A stretch of 64,000 nt of DNA from Cryptomeria japonica (GCF_030272615.1 NC_081405.1:152909113-152973112), one strand, 5' to 3'. Positions 11,611 through 22,651 are shown, counted from the stretch's first letter. Notes: generated by a model from the sequence alone, not told the origin. Translations and numbers: made by a program.

Positions 11611-13479
11611 CGGGTGCGATCCTTATTTGATTATGTAGTCACATAAATCTATCCACTTAATTAAATGAATACTTAGTATTTATTTGATTATTTAACCATC
11701 AATTAATAATTAATTAAATTAATATTTAATTAATTCATCTTAACCCTCTTCTCCTATTAATTAAATAAATTATTCAATTTATTTGATTTAATTCACTTAA
11801 CCAAATTCATACCATTAATTAAATAAATAAATCATATTTGTTTAATTAAATCTTCTCTCACATTTAAATAAATTAATATTTATTTAAATCCCCCAAAATC
11901 CCACCTCTCACATTTAAATAAATTAATATTTATTTAAATCCCCCAAAATCCCACCTCTCACATTTAAATAAATAAATCATTTATTTAAATCACCTTTATC
12001 CTCCACCCACTTGTATTTTCCTACAAAAGCAAGTTGCACAACTATTTTAAATAAATTATTTATTTAAAATCCTATTTATCCTCACCCACTTGAAGCCTTT
12101 AATGGTTTCCCTTAAAGTATTCAAACTTGATGGCTTTAAAGTCTTCAAACTTGATGGCTTCCTTCTATAGTCTTCTTAAGACTTTAATGGTTTTCCTTAA
12201 AGTCTTCAAGCCTTTAATGGTTCCCCTCAAAGTCTTCAAGCATTTTAATGCTTTATCTTCCTTTTTTTCATTTAAATAAATTAATATTTATTTGAATATT
12301 TATCCAAATACAACTTGCACACATTTATTGAAATAAATGAATTTTTATTTTAATTAAATCCTATTTTCCCTCACCCACCAAATCCACTTGCAAAATCTAA
12401 TCCCCTTCTAGATTCTTCTAACCCCTTCCTAATTAACTTAATCCATCCCCTAATTATTGTCACATTCCTAAGCAAAATGGAGTCACTTCTCAAAGCCTGA
12501 AAGTCTTTGATAACCATTAAAGGCTTTCAACCTTCAACCACTAAATGTCTCAAAGTCTTGGATAACCTTTGAAAGCTTCCAACCTTCAACCACTAAATGG
12601 CTCAAAGTCTTTGATAACCATTGAAGGCTTTCAACCTTCAACCACTTAATCCCCAAAGTCTCCAATAACCATTAATGGTTACCTCAAACCCTCCCACATG
12701 GTTAAAACATTTGTTTTGACTCAACCTCTACCCAACCCAAGGGTCTCATCAAGCCTTTAATGCTTTGACCATGATTATCTCTTAATCATTTGCACAAAGG
12801 TTTATCCTTGCATTAACTCCTAATCCAGTGGGTAATCCTAATTTAGGCTTGACCCTTACCTTCTAGATAACCATGAGGTCTCCTCAGGCATTTAATGCCT
12901 CCAACCTCTTCTCTCAACCCAATCTTATGTTGACACTTGTCACCATTTCATTGGTGCAAATTGTGCACATGGATCCCCAACTTTCAAGCTTGACCCTTGA
13001 TTAAACCTTTCAATCCTGGCCATCCATTGCTCCATTTTTCCTATAAATAGAGCCCATTCCTTCATAATCCAGATCCTGAAAACTTGTATGCATTTAGGCT
13101 ATAGACATTTTTAGAGAGCATTTAGCATAGCATAACTAAAATCTTGTCTTTTTGATAAAATCAATCATTTTAGCATCAATAGCATAGTATTTAGCTTTTC
13201 ATTTCATATTTGAAGCTTAATATTAAATCTCAATCCTCCATAAGCATCCATAGTGCAAAAAGCTGCTGAGAGCTACACTATTTTGGAACTCGGAGAGGAG
13301 AGGAACAAGGGAGGAGCAACTATGAGCATCTTGATTAGCTATTTCATTCTATGTTTATATGCTTTCTATTTCATGCTTAATATCACTCTTGATATGCATG
13401 TTTAGGATAATCTTTTGTTGCTAACACTAACGTTTGTTTCTTGTGCTCTTGTGTGTGTTGCCTTCAAACAGATTTTCTA
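11611..13479 (+). mobile_element. 1.87 kb nested insertion, probably a solo LTR
   Basis: It splits the RT frame and is flanked by ATCCT at 11606-11610 and 13480-13484, a 5 bp target duplication. It contains a TATAAATAG box near 13044, followed by about 430 bp resembling an R-U5 region. This suggests an LTR on the plus strand. The ends adjoining the duplication (CGGGTG and TTTCTA) are not the canonical TG and CA, so the class is tentative. Inside are a 50 bp tandem repeat (about 11860-11990, AATTAATATTTATTTAAAT core) and AAAGTCTT/CAACCTTCAACCACT repeats (12100-12660). No gene is seen. Confidence 0.8.
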
Positions 13480-13484
13480 ATCCT

Positions 13485-15183
13485 TTTTGCAGAGCATCAG
13501 ATTATAACCAGAAAATCCATCCATCAATGATAACATTTCATGACCCGCTGTGAGATCAACAATCAAGTCAATATTTGGTAATGGAAAGTCATCCTTTGGA
13601 CAAGCTTTGTTGATGTCTCTGAAATCTGTACATATTCTGATGTTGCGATCCGGTTTACTGACAGGCACTAGATTGGAGATCCATTCAGGATAATCAATTG
13701 GGCGTATGAATCCGACATCCAATAACTTCTCAAGTTCTGCTTTGAATAGTAATGCCACTTGTGGATGCATTTTTCTTAATTTCTGTTTCACTGGCTTTGC
13801 CCCCGGTTTGACTATCAAATGATGCATTACCAAATGCGGATCTAGTCCAGGCATATTAGTGTATGACCATGCAAAGTTGATTTGTCGTTCTTTGAAGAAA
13901 CTTATGAATTTTGACCTTTCAGACTCTATCAATGATTGAGCCAGGAATATGTTGTGTGGAACCTCTTCTGTACCAATGTTTGTTTTGATAGTCTCCTCTA
14001 CCAACATGGATGACTTTTCCTCATATGATGCTGGGAGAATTTCGAGCCTTCCATCTTCGGGTGCCTCAGAGAGGTTTTCGCCCTTAGATACGTCCTTTCT
14101 TTTTACTTTTTTGGGGTCAGACAGCGCCACAGTGTGGTTTTCACCATAAGACCCTTGGTTTGTTCTTATTTTCATGTTTTTGCGACTGGAAGGTCCGACA
14201 CCCTCACCAAAATATGCCATGTTGTTGATTTCTATAGTGTATCCCGCTTTATGGTCCCCGAGGGGAAGGTCGTCTCGTATGCCAAGATAATCAATAACAG
14301 CTTCATCATTTTGGAATGTGTCAAACTGTGTTGGTCCTTCATAATCCCAATCAATGAGTTGATGGTGAACAAGGGGAAGGCCTTTAATGTCTTCGGAGTT
14401 AGCGGGTCTAAGAGTGAAAATACAGTTATACTCGGGTATGTCAAGGTAATTATCGAAGTTATCAATGGCACTCTCCTCATCAGTTTTGATCGAGAGCGAA
14501 TCCAAATTGTCATCACTAGTAGCACATTCTGGGACAGGTGTTCTCATCCTATGTGATTTCAACCTAGAACCTTGAGACAAGGACTGTGTGGAATCCTTAT
14601 GGGTTGTTCCTTGACCAACTCTGAACTTTTTATAAAATTTCTCTTCTTCTGTGGGTTCATCTAGCTCTCTGAATGTCTCGGTGAGCTCGTAGTCACTAGA
14701 GGATTTGTCTGAACCCCATTCCCATTCATTAGAGTCTGTGGAATAGCGATTCTCTTGTTGAATTTTGGCAGCTTTGATTTGTAATGCTTCTTCTATGTTT
14801 TTAGTGTGGACCTTGGAAGTTAGGAAACCAAGTCCTTTCGAGCATTCCTTTTTGAAAGTCAACTCAGGTTGTAAAGGTTCAATGATGCCTTCCTTTCGTA
14901 ACCCAAGAGGGCTTTTTCCATCATACCCAAATTTTTGTAGAATCTTGAAGCCTTTGCCATATTTCTCACAGGGTATATTGATGTGATCTTGTGTGTCATC
15001 TTCAATGTCTTTATAGAGAATTTTGTATAAGTCTTCCTCTTCCAGTTCGCCCCATCTTTGAAAGGTAGTAGGGTCCCATTCGAGTACCACAATGGATACT
15101 TGCTTGTTAGGATGTGGTCTTCCATATTCTTTTGGGGAACTCATGACTTGTCGTAAGTACATGGTCTAATTTAAAGTGTATTA
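13485..15183 (-). pseudogene. G-patch-like region and N-terminal half of reverse transcriptase
   Basis: The open piece starts with MYLRQVMSSPKEYGRP. A G-patch-like segment KGFKILQKFGYDGKSPLGLR lies at about 14975-14910; such a segment between protease and RT occurs in some Tat-type elements. An acidic linker follows. RT begins at about 13820 with HHLIVKPGAKPVKQKLRKM, then FIRPIDYPEWISNLVPV and ICTDFRDINKACPKDDFPLP, and stops at the insertion junction (GYNLMLCKKD). In-frame stops at 15183-15181 (TAA) and 15168-15166 (TAG) separate it from the upstream part. Confidence 0.92.
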
Positions 15184-16719
15184 TCCCATGCCTTTGTCTT
15201 GAAATTTGCCTTTAAGCTCACCTTGCTTTGATGTCGAAGGTTTCAATGACTCAGGATCAATGTATGCCGAAGAAGGAACAACTTCATGATTACTGGGAAT
15301 GATGGTCTCAGTTTGTGATCTCAAGTTATTGCAATATATGAACAGATTAGGATCATCGTTAACTGTTACTTCGACTCCATTGTGGGGAAACTTGATGCAT
15401 TCGTGATATGTCGATGGGACTGCCCTCATTTCATGAATCCAAGGACGTCCTAGCAATATATTATAAGTGAGATCTAGATCCAAGACTTGACAAACCACAT
15501 CCTTTGTAACTGGCCCAACTATGAGAGGTAAGGTGACTGTGCCCTTGGATGAGCGCTCTTCATCATCATATGCCTTGATGGTGATTTGATTTGTAGAATT
15601 CATAGCTTTATCAGAATATCCCAATTGTTTAATTGTGCTCAATGTACAAATGTTTAGACTAGCTCCTCCATCTATCAGGACTCGCTTTATTCTATGTTTG
15701 TGTATGAAGGCTTCAACATGTAGTGGTGCATTATGTGGCTGACTTACGGAGGCATCATCAGCTTCTGTGAATGTAAGGGAATGTGGAATGGATAGGTATC
15801 CCACCATGGCTTGAAACTGGTCCACGTTCAGATCAGTAGGAACGGTGGTGTCTCTCAAGATTTTGTCAAGAATAGCTTTATGAGCGGGGGATATACGTAA
15901 GAGCTCAAGGATGGAGATGAGCGTAGGTGTCTTCCCTAACTGTTCTACAAGGTCATACTCAAGTTTGGTTGATGAAGAAGTGGTGTTTTTAGTTGAAGCA
16001 CCTGGCAAAGTAATTTTACCTCGACGGGTTGTAACATGACATTCAGAAGTAGGTTCGGAAGAAGATCCAACACCTTTTAGGACAAGCTTGGGTCTCTGAG
16101 TAGGATTCTCAAGGTTTTTGTCCTTGATGATAATAGTAGAGACATAATTGTCTATCGAGATGTGATTGATGGTTGAATCATAGTTGTAAGGTGCTCTGGT
16201 ATAGTTGGTTTGATCATCTGTGGCTTTAGCTTTTCCCTTGTCATGCTTTGGGAATGGTTCCTTAAACATCTCATGTTCTTGATTGGATGAGTGTCCCTCA
16301 ATCTCAATGTCACCTCTATCAATGAGATCTTGTACGATGTTCTTCAGTCGATGACAATTTCCTATCTTATGACCCTTGCTCTTATGAAATTCACAATACT
16401 CATCATCATTCCACCAATTTGGTTTAACCTTTGGTTCATATGGAGGAAAATCTGGAACTGTGATTATCTTGTTTTCCACTAACTTTTTGAAGAATGACTC
16501 GAGTGGTTCTCCCAATGGAGTGTACTTCCTTCATGATCTAGAAGTTGTTTGAGTATTCACTTGATTGTTGGTAGAACTTGATCCCGAAAAGATGAATTTG
16601 GGTCGCACTGTATTGGCATCAACAACACCATCATTGACTGTGTTCTTGTTTTTATTCCAAAATCTTGGCTTGTCTTTTCCTTTAAAGTCATCTTTGTTCT
16701 CCTTAAACATCTTAATGAC
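15184..16719 (-). pseudogene. Gag C-terminus with Cys/His motif and aspartic protease
   Basis: The frame contains CEFHKSKGHKIGNCH (about 16398-16354), the Cys/His cluster typical of Tat Gag. It is followed by a basic, Ser/Thr-rich linker. The retroviral-type protease has its active site in RVLIDGGASLNI (about 15690-15655) and ILLGRPWIHEM further on. The glycine-rich DGGAS replaces the more common DTG/DSG; DGG variants occur in related plant elements. A stop lies at 16533-16531. The frame is the same as upstream gag and downstream RT. Confidence 0.9.
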
Positions 16720-17997
16720 TCATTTCTCAATTAACACCTTTTCTGTTGCTAAGCCTTTTTCAATAACATCCCTGAAGGTGGACAAACAAGCTTTCCTTAG
16801 ATCATAGCCAATGTCTTTGTTAACATTTTGTGTGAACATCTCTACCATTTGTTTTTGTGGAATTTCACAAGAGCATCTTCTAGCTAGATTCCTCCATCTT
16901 TGTAAAAATGATGCAAAAGACTCTCCCTCTTTTTGCTTGGTGTTGCATAAAGTAGTGACTGATATGTCTGTCTCTATGTTGTAGGAGAAATGTTGAATAA
17001 ATGCCTCTACTAAGTCACCCCATGACTTAATACCAGGTGGGAGTTGGGAGAACCATTCCATAGCTTGATCACCTAAGCTTTGTGGGAATAATCTCAACAA
17101 ATATGTCTCTTCTGAAGCTACTTGAATGAAAGCTATGAAAAACTGTCTTATGTGTGCCTTAGGATCCCCTTTTCCTCTATACTTATCAAATTTAGGTGTC
17201 ACAAAGTGTGTAGGAAATGGGGGCATTGGAATGCTCTTGTCAAATGGATAAGGACATATGTCTCTCATTGTGTATGTTGGCTTCGGTGTATTTATGTCCT
17301 CCATTTTCTTTTGTAAGTCCCTGATTTGTTGCTCCAAATTGCTCTTAGGTGGAGATCGACTTCTTGGACCATACCCCATGCTTGAGGCACCAATTGGAGG
17401 GGAAACATGTTGCATATATGGATGATATTGATCATACACATGTTCATATGGAGGAGGTCTATAATGATGTTGCGTATATGGACCACTTGGTATAGATTTG
17501 TGTTGAGGAACATCATATCTATTTTGTGCATGTATACCATACTCTATAGGCATGTCATGTTCTAATGTGTTGCCCCCAAATTTGACACGGGGTTTCCTTG
17601 TGTCCAAATTTTGAGCATGCCTTTGAATATCCAATTGCTTTGGTGGTTGATCCTTAGCATTGGTATGTGATTGAGCATATCTTTCTGCATAAGACTTCCA
17701 TAATGGTCTGCGAAGGTGAGTATCATATGCTTGACCATGTGTATGTGGGACCTCTGGTTTTCAAAACAAAGATGATGGTGATTCAGGCACAAGATGTGGT
17801 CCTCTATTTCCTCCACTATTAGGCCTCCTTTGATCCATGTTGGAGTGAGTTTGTTGCAAAGGTCGATTTTCCATTATTTGAGACATGTCAAAATCATGAG
17901 GTATCTTGGCTCCACTTTGTGCCATCATTTGTAAGAAGTATTGTCTATCTCTCCTCATTATTTCCTCAACCAACCGATTGAAATGGGGATTCATCAT
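16720..17997 (-). pseudogene. Gag (capsid region)
   Basis: The first part is Pro/His/Gln-rich. The retrotransposon gag domain covers about 17215-16720, with FDKYRGKGDPKAHIRQF, AMEWFSQLPPGIKSW and KQKEGESFASFLQRW blocks. Stops are at 17763-17761 and 16722-16720; consensus suggests Arg codons (CGA to TGA) but that is inference. The frame then continues without shift to integrase, so one polyprotein is likely. The start ATGATG at 17997 overlaps the stop of the short upstream frame. Confidence 0.9.
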
Positions 17998-18239
17998 AGT
18001 TCTTCCACATCTGTTGAATGTACTGAAAAGTTGTCCATATTGTCATTGTGTGTATCATTGTTGTTTGTAGTGTCCATGTTCTCAACATTTGGAATGTTTC
18101 TATAGGCATCCATGTCAGGTAATGTGTTATGATCAGTATTGAAAAAGACATCATTGTCATACTCATAAGAACTCATGTTTGCGGACTCTTGAGCCTCTTT
18201 AGTTTCTCTCCTAGATTTTTGAAGACGAGTTTCAACCAT
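17994..18239 (-). CDS. Short acidic frame overlapping the gag start
   Basis: An 81-codon frame starts MVETRLQKSRRETKEA and is rich in Asp/Asn. It ends in a TGA embedded in ATGATGA where the long gag frame starts, in a different frame. It may be the true gag N-terminus joined by a frameshift, a small separate ORF, or a shifted decayed end. No family is recognised. Apart from the insertion, it is the only place where the gag-pol frame may change. Confidence 0.5.
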   Translation of the reverse strand: MVETRLQKSRRETKEAQESANMSSYEYDNDVFFNTDHNTLPDMDAYRNIPNVENMDTTNNNDTHNDNMDNFSVHSTDVEEL

Positions 18240-18733
18240 GAACTAGGTATTGATCAAGATGTGTGAGACTAGATGAAAATGGAAAAGGTATGGAAGACCA
18301 AGAGTTGAATGGAGTGTAAATGAATCTGAGGTGTGTACTTGCAATGTCCAAAGTGTAAGACCAAGTATGTATGTAGTAGAGTAGGTGTGACTTCCAAAGA
18401 GAGGATAGTTTCTCTTGATGAGGTAAGTTGACCTTGACTCTAAGTAAGACCAAATGAGACCCAAAGGTGATAGACCTTGATGAGGGACCACTTAGCAAAG
18501 TGTTGTTGTATGTAGTGTGTTGACAAAGTATGGTGAGGACAAGCAAGTGACCTTTTGACTCAAGTTTAGACAAGTGTGAATGTAAAGCAAGATGTGAAGC
18601 AATGATGGACTGTGTGAGACCCAAAGACAGGCTGAATGCTAAATGAAACCTGGAAAAATGACCTAGGAAGCTCAAGAATTCCGAAACTAATTGTGTTTGT
18701 TTGCTGGACTGTAACAATTTTTTTCAACTCTGA

Positions 18734-18923
18734 ACATAGACGCGCCTGTATACTGCACAGACGCGGTTACCTGACATAGACATGTCTTTGTTCAACACAG
18801 ACGCGCTTCTTAGTTTTTTTGTTTCAAAATGTACTGTTGATTCTGGGAACACAGACGCGTTTCTGCCCTTCACAGATGCGCTTAGACAACACAGACGCGA
18901 TTATGACAGACACAGACGCGTTT
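18734..18923 (-). repeat. Array of about 8 CGCGTCTGTG words upstream of gag
   Basis: On the plus strand the word reads ACACAGACGCGNTT, at about 18734, 18756, 18774, 18795, 18849, 18871, 18889 and 18910. Spacing is mostly near 20 nt and spacers are unrelated. Read in the coding direction of gag-pol it is the same word and orientation as the array upstream of the PMD-like gene. Confidence 0.85.
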
Positions 18924-20149
18924 CTGTAAAATTTGTGCAAAATTTTTTTTTCAATCTGTGAAGTCGTTTTGTTGTGACCTAATCTGACTGTTTGACTGTT
19001 TTTCGTGACAAGAGGACACAGTGTTGATGAAGACCCAATGTTTGTAAGTGTCTAGACTCAAAAAATGACTCCAATAAAAAGTGTGTTGTTTGATGTAAAA
19101 TTGTTTTGCATACACTTGAAGACACAAAAGACACAATGTTTTGTTGTTTGGTCTTGAATGTTTGAATGTTTAGAATAAGTCAAGCATAATTCTTATGGCT
19201 GGCCAAGACAATAGTTGTTGATCCCACATGGGGTTTTACCCCCGAGGCTACGCTATTCAGAGCGGATACTTAGATGCTTGACCTCACTGGCTCCACCCTC
19301 GGCACTCACTTCTCGGGTCAGCCAAGCATCGGTCCCCACGAAAACTCCCCGTGGCGAACTTTGTATCTCTACTAAGAACCGTATGTGTGTGGACCACTAC
19401 CAGAGGTCCGACCTCCTGCCCCAACAACTAGAAGGATTTGGGCTTCTAAAACAAAAAGGTGCTAGTAAGGGCATCCGCTCGTGTGGCCATACATGCGGCA
19501 CTTTCAGCTCTGTAAATACAGAAGTCTCTCAGCCGGTAGGGGTTACGCCATACAAATGATCAAATAAATTTGATCAAACGGGTTTATGAGGAGACATAGT
19601 GTCAGTATGAACTAATCAGCACATGTTATCCATAGTTTTCACCATGAATACATTTGTTTATAGTGGTTCGGAAGAGGTGGGTTTTCCTCACTACCACTTG
19701 GGTCATTCTCTTCTCACTAGTAGTCCTAATGACCACACGGGAAGACAAGCCCTCTAAAGATTAAACAAAAAGAGCCTATTGCTCAAGACACAAAAGACAA
19801 TGATTCAATTTTAGTGCACCAATGGAAGTGTTTGCTAGTCTATGAAAACAAGGCACACAATAAAAATCCAAAAAACCCTTGCCAAGGACCTACAACAAAA
19901 AGTTGTTAGTAGTTTGGGTTGTTTCAAATAATCATCCCTTCCTGCAACCACACAAGTTAGGTAAATTTTAAACCCAAAAGACTTTGTGAAAATAGGGGCC
20001 TTCAACCAAACGATTTTGCTTTCAAGACAAGCTGCACCAATTTCGTTAGCTAGATCTGAAAATGTTAGCTCAAAATAAACCAGATCAGAAACCCTAAATG
20101 CAAAATCCAAAACCGAATCAAGAAACCCCAAAAATTTTGAAACTGTTGA

Positions 20150-20408
20150 ACACAGACGCGGTTCTCTTTACACAGACGTGGTTCTGTGATGCACAGATGC
20201 GGTTCGAAGACACAGACGCGGCTAATTAACACAAACGCGGCTAAAACAACCACAGACGCGACTTCAGGACATAAACGTGATTTCCGAAACCTGCAAAACA
20301 AAATATTGTTGATAACACAGACGCAATTCAAAATGTCACAGACGCGATCTGAAAGTTCACAGATGCGTGAAAAAGCCAAAAACGCGATCCGAAAGAATGC
20401 GGACGCGA
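20150..20408 (-). repeat. Array of about 12 CGCGTCTGTG words next to the PBS
   Basis: Copies on the plus strand (ACACAGACGCGGTT and variants) start at about 20150, 20170, 20191, 20210, 20230, 20251, 20269, 20315, 20336, 20357, 20378 and 20398. Spacing is 18-22 nt except one gap. The array lies about 90 bp from the PBS. Confidence 0.85.
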
Positions 20409-20496
20409 AAATATCAAAATGTTGCCAAAAATGTCAGATCTGCAACTTCAAAACACAAAATCTGCAACAAAAATGTTAAATGCAAAAGGGACAAGA

Positions 20497-20517
20497 GTCC
20501 CACCAGGCGTGCCAAAA
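20497..20517 (-). promoter_or_regulatory. Primer binding site of the 18.1 kb element
   Basis: Directly after the 5' LTR end, the minus strand reads TTT followed by TGGCACGCCTGGTGGGAC. TGG pairs with a tRNA CCA end. I cannot name the tRNA without a search. The same site, altered by apparent C-to-T and G-to-A changes, follows the LTRs at 23915 and 26885. A GGGAC/GTCCC hairpin (20488-20501) overlaps its downstream edge. Confidence 0.85.
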
Positions 20518-21278
20518 TGTATATGGTGAAAATGGATAACAATAATAACAAAATTGAAAGGCTAAATGAATTCAACCACCAAACCCTAGCCTAACAACAA
20601 CAAAGATCCACCATAACATATGAAGATTACCTAAGACAATGCAAATCAAATGAAATCACAAAGATTATACCATTACATGTCCAATAGGGTTTTGATCTCC
20701 ATTCTTCCTATCTCCATTGATCTTGCTTGATATATTTGCTCTCAGATTTTATGTGCACAAGAGCTCAACAAAGAACGGAATGTGGTTGTAAGTAGGATCG
20801 TAGTGTAGCCAATTGATCAAGTAGTTAGGGTTTGATAATGAAGGAAGCATCTCCTTAAATAGAAGACACTATAAGAAATGGAGGGATAAGATTGAGAGGT
20901 GTAAAAAGGAGGTCGGCTAGGATTAAAGGGTAGGTAGAGGAAATAATAAAATAATGAAAGAGGTAGGTAGTGTAGGAATTAAGAGATGAATGACATGTGT
21001 CATAAGTAGAAAAGGTTAATGAATTAATTAAATAAATAAAGATTTATTTAATTAATAGAAGAAATGAGATAATTAAATAAATAAGATATTTATTTAATTA
21101 GAAAAAGGATAATTTAAATAAATAAATGTATTTATTTAAATGAGAAATAAGGCTAGAAGAGGATAAATGAATTAATTAAATAAATAAAGATTTATTTAAT
21201 TAATAGAAGAATTAAGCTTAGATAATTAAATAAATAAAATATTCATTTAATTAGACATGACAATTTTAGGTGTCTACA
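20518..21278 (-). repeat. 5' LTR of the 18.1 kb element
   Basis: This 761 bp direct repeat matches 3174-3934. Read on the minus strand it starts TGTAGACACC and ends TATACA, immediately followed by the PBS. By eye the two LTRs differ at 16 positions without indels, 13 of them transitions. Short AAATAAATAA runs fill the first part (U3). Confidence 0.95.
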
Positions 21279-21283
21279 CTTTC

Positions 21284-22308
21284 CATTCATATGATTTTTA
21301 TTTCCAGATTCTGCTCCAGGTATATTTTATTCAGTTTTTTTCTTTTCAGCACTCTAGTGAATATCTTGGATGTTTCAAGTCTTGGGATCTCTTTCTTTGA
21401 GTAGGATGTCTCGTCTTTGGCTATTCTTTCTATTTCTAGTCTTATGCCTCTTCTTATCATTGTATAATTTTATTTATGCAAACACACTGAGATAAAGTGT
21501 CACCATGCATTATATACTTGGGATCTTGCAGTGCCTTATTGTACATGCACTACTTATAAAGTGTCATAGGGGGTTGATGTTTGCCTTTTGTTTTCCATCT
21601 AGCTTTGTCAAGTGAGTTTTCCTCCCATGATATTAGCCTCATGATGTGTTTCAAATGAGTGTTCCTTCCACAACACTATGTACTTTCTTTGCACCTTCAA
21701 TGTTCTTGGTTCTTCATCATGCAGTTTTTGTTGGTCGTTCTTTTCAATGTACCCGTCCCTCTCTCTTTTCAGCATTATGGAGAGGTTTGTCCTATTGGTT
21801 CTAATGCTTCCTTGGATCGATTGATCAACTCTTCAGGCTTTGGTATTTCATGCCATCTATATCTTCGAGTTCAGTTGTTTGCCTTTGGTTTCCATCTGAT
21901 TCGAGTAGTGTCATTTGAGGGAACTCATGTAGATTATAGTCTTCTCTACCTAGTCATGCTCTATTTTAGTGGAGGTTCTTCAGATCAACAGTTACTCTTC
22001 GACAGTGTTTGCAGCTATTTCATGCTTCAGTGGTGTTCTTCATTCTCTTTTTTTTTGTTCCTATCTTCTGGAACACTCTTGTTTGGAGGCTTCTTAGTCC
22101 TTCACTTGAGCTTTCATCTCTTCTTCGAGAGGAGTTTTGTTCCCACATGGTTTTCTCCTTTTTCTCCACTTTACAGAGATTTTATTGTACTTGGGTACCT
22201 CATCAGACCTAGTTGTCAGAACCCATTGTTGCTTTCATGCATTTTTTACATGTGTTTTTAGTCCTTAGTTATTTTTTAGCTACTCCCTAAGTTCATCTTA
22301 AGGGGGGG
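21284..22308 (+). mobile_element. 3' end of a copia-type element (untranslated)
   Basis: The region leads up to a polypurine tract (AAGGGGGGG, 22300-22308) directly before an LTR start. I see no pol domain; a 200-codon open frame at 21659-22261 is hydrophobic and T-rich, and I do not regard it as a gene. Part of it (about 21838-22050) is repeated inverted at 22652-22850. A related sequence lies on the minus strand at 59440-59960. Confidence 0.6.
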
Positions 22309-22634
22309 TGTTAGAGTAATCTTTTATTAGCTAATAATTATTTATTTACTTATTAGTCTAGTATACTCTATTCTTAAGCTAAACTTAGGAATCTTATAAT
22401 TCTTTAGGGTTTTCACCTTTAGGGTTTCGAGTATCCTTTTATAAGGATTCTCTCTTTGTATTTTTATAAAAACTGTAATTATTGAATTGCATTCTTGTTG
22501 CATAATCAATATGACTCCTCTTTTCTATATCTCTGAATTCTGGCCTCCATAGTTTTTTTGCTTCTCTCCTTTTGTGATAGGTTTGCATGGAGGTGATCTT
22601 TGGGAGCTGTAGAGTTGATTTTTCCTCAACTCCA
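22309..22634 (+). repeat. LTR of a copia-type element
   Basis: It starts TGTTAGAGTAATC right after a polypurine tract. Its likely end (CTCAACTCCA) is 3 nt before a PBS-like TGGTATCATAGC (22638-22649), complementary to initiator Met tRNA except for one position. A TTATAAGGATTC stretch near 22440 could be its TATA region. A related LTR fragment lies at about 59440-59520 on the minus strand. Confidence 0.75.
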
Positions 22635-22637
22635 ATA

Positions 22638-22649
22638 TGGTATCATAGC
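22638..22649 (+). promoter_or_regulatory. Initiator-Met-type primer binding site
   Basis: TGGTATCATAGC matches the common plant copia PBS TGGTATCAGAGC at 11 of 12 positions and sits just behind the LTR. Confidence 0.75.
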
Positions 22650-22651
22650 AT

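Larger units (their letters stand above)
18240..20487 (-). other. Long untranslated leader between PBS and gag
   Basis: About 2.3 kb without a credible gene. It contains two arrays of the CGCGTCTGTG word (18734-18923 and 20150-20408) and a GC-richer block at about 19215-19560 with several short complementary pairs. The block includes CCACG/CGTGG and GGACC/GGTCC on the minus strand. A leader this long would suit packaging or translation control signals, but that is inference. Confidence 0.65.
3174..21278 (-). mobile_element. Complete 18.1 kb Tat-lineage Ty3/gypsy LTR retrotransposon with antisense PMD-like gene
   Basis: The element runs on the minus strand: 5' LTR 20518-21278, PBS 20497-20517, long leader, gag from 17997, protease, RT, RNase H, second RNase H, integrase ending at 8843, then an oppositely oriented PMD-like gene (5200-7052), PPT and 3' LTR 3174-3934. 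Both LTRs are 761 bp, begin TG and end CA. The flanks CTTTC (3169-3173 and 21279-21283) are a perfect 5 bp target duplication. Reverse transcriptase with a following tandem RNase H pair is typical of the plant Tat lineage. gag-pol carries 13 premature stops plus an inserted element, so this copy cannot make a full polyprotein. Confidence 0.95.

Noticed and set aside
13949-14556. Plus-strand open frames within the pol region
   Set aside because: Shadows of the minus-strand gag-pol frame, which has recognisable domains.
19215-19559. Plus-strand 114-codon frame in the leader block
   Set aside because: It is antisense to the element, has no known domain, and is explained by higher GC; kept only as a structural observation.
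21659-22261. 200-codon open frame on the plus strand
   Set aside because: It is hydrophobic and T-rich, has no family match, and part of it is an inverted repeat with the other arm at 22652-22850.
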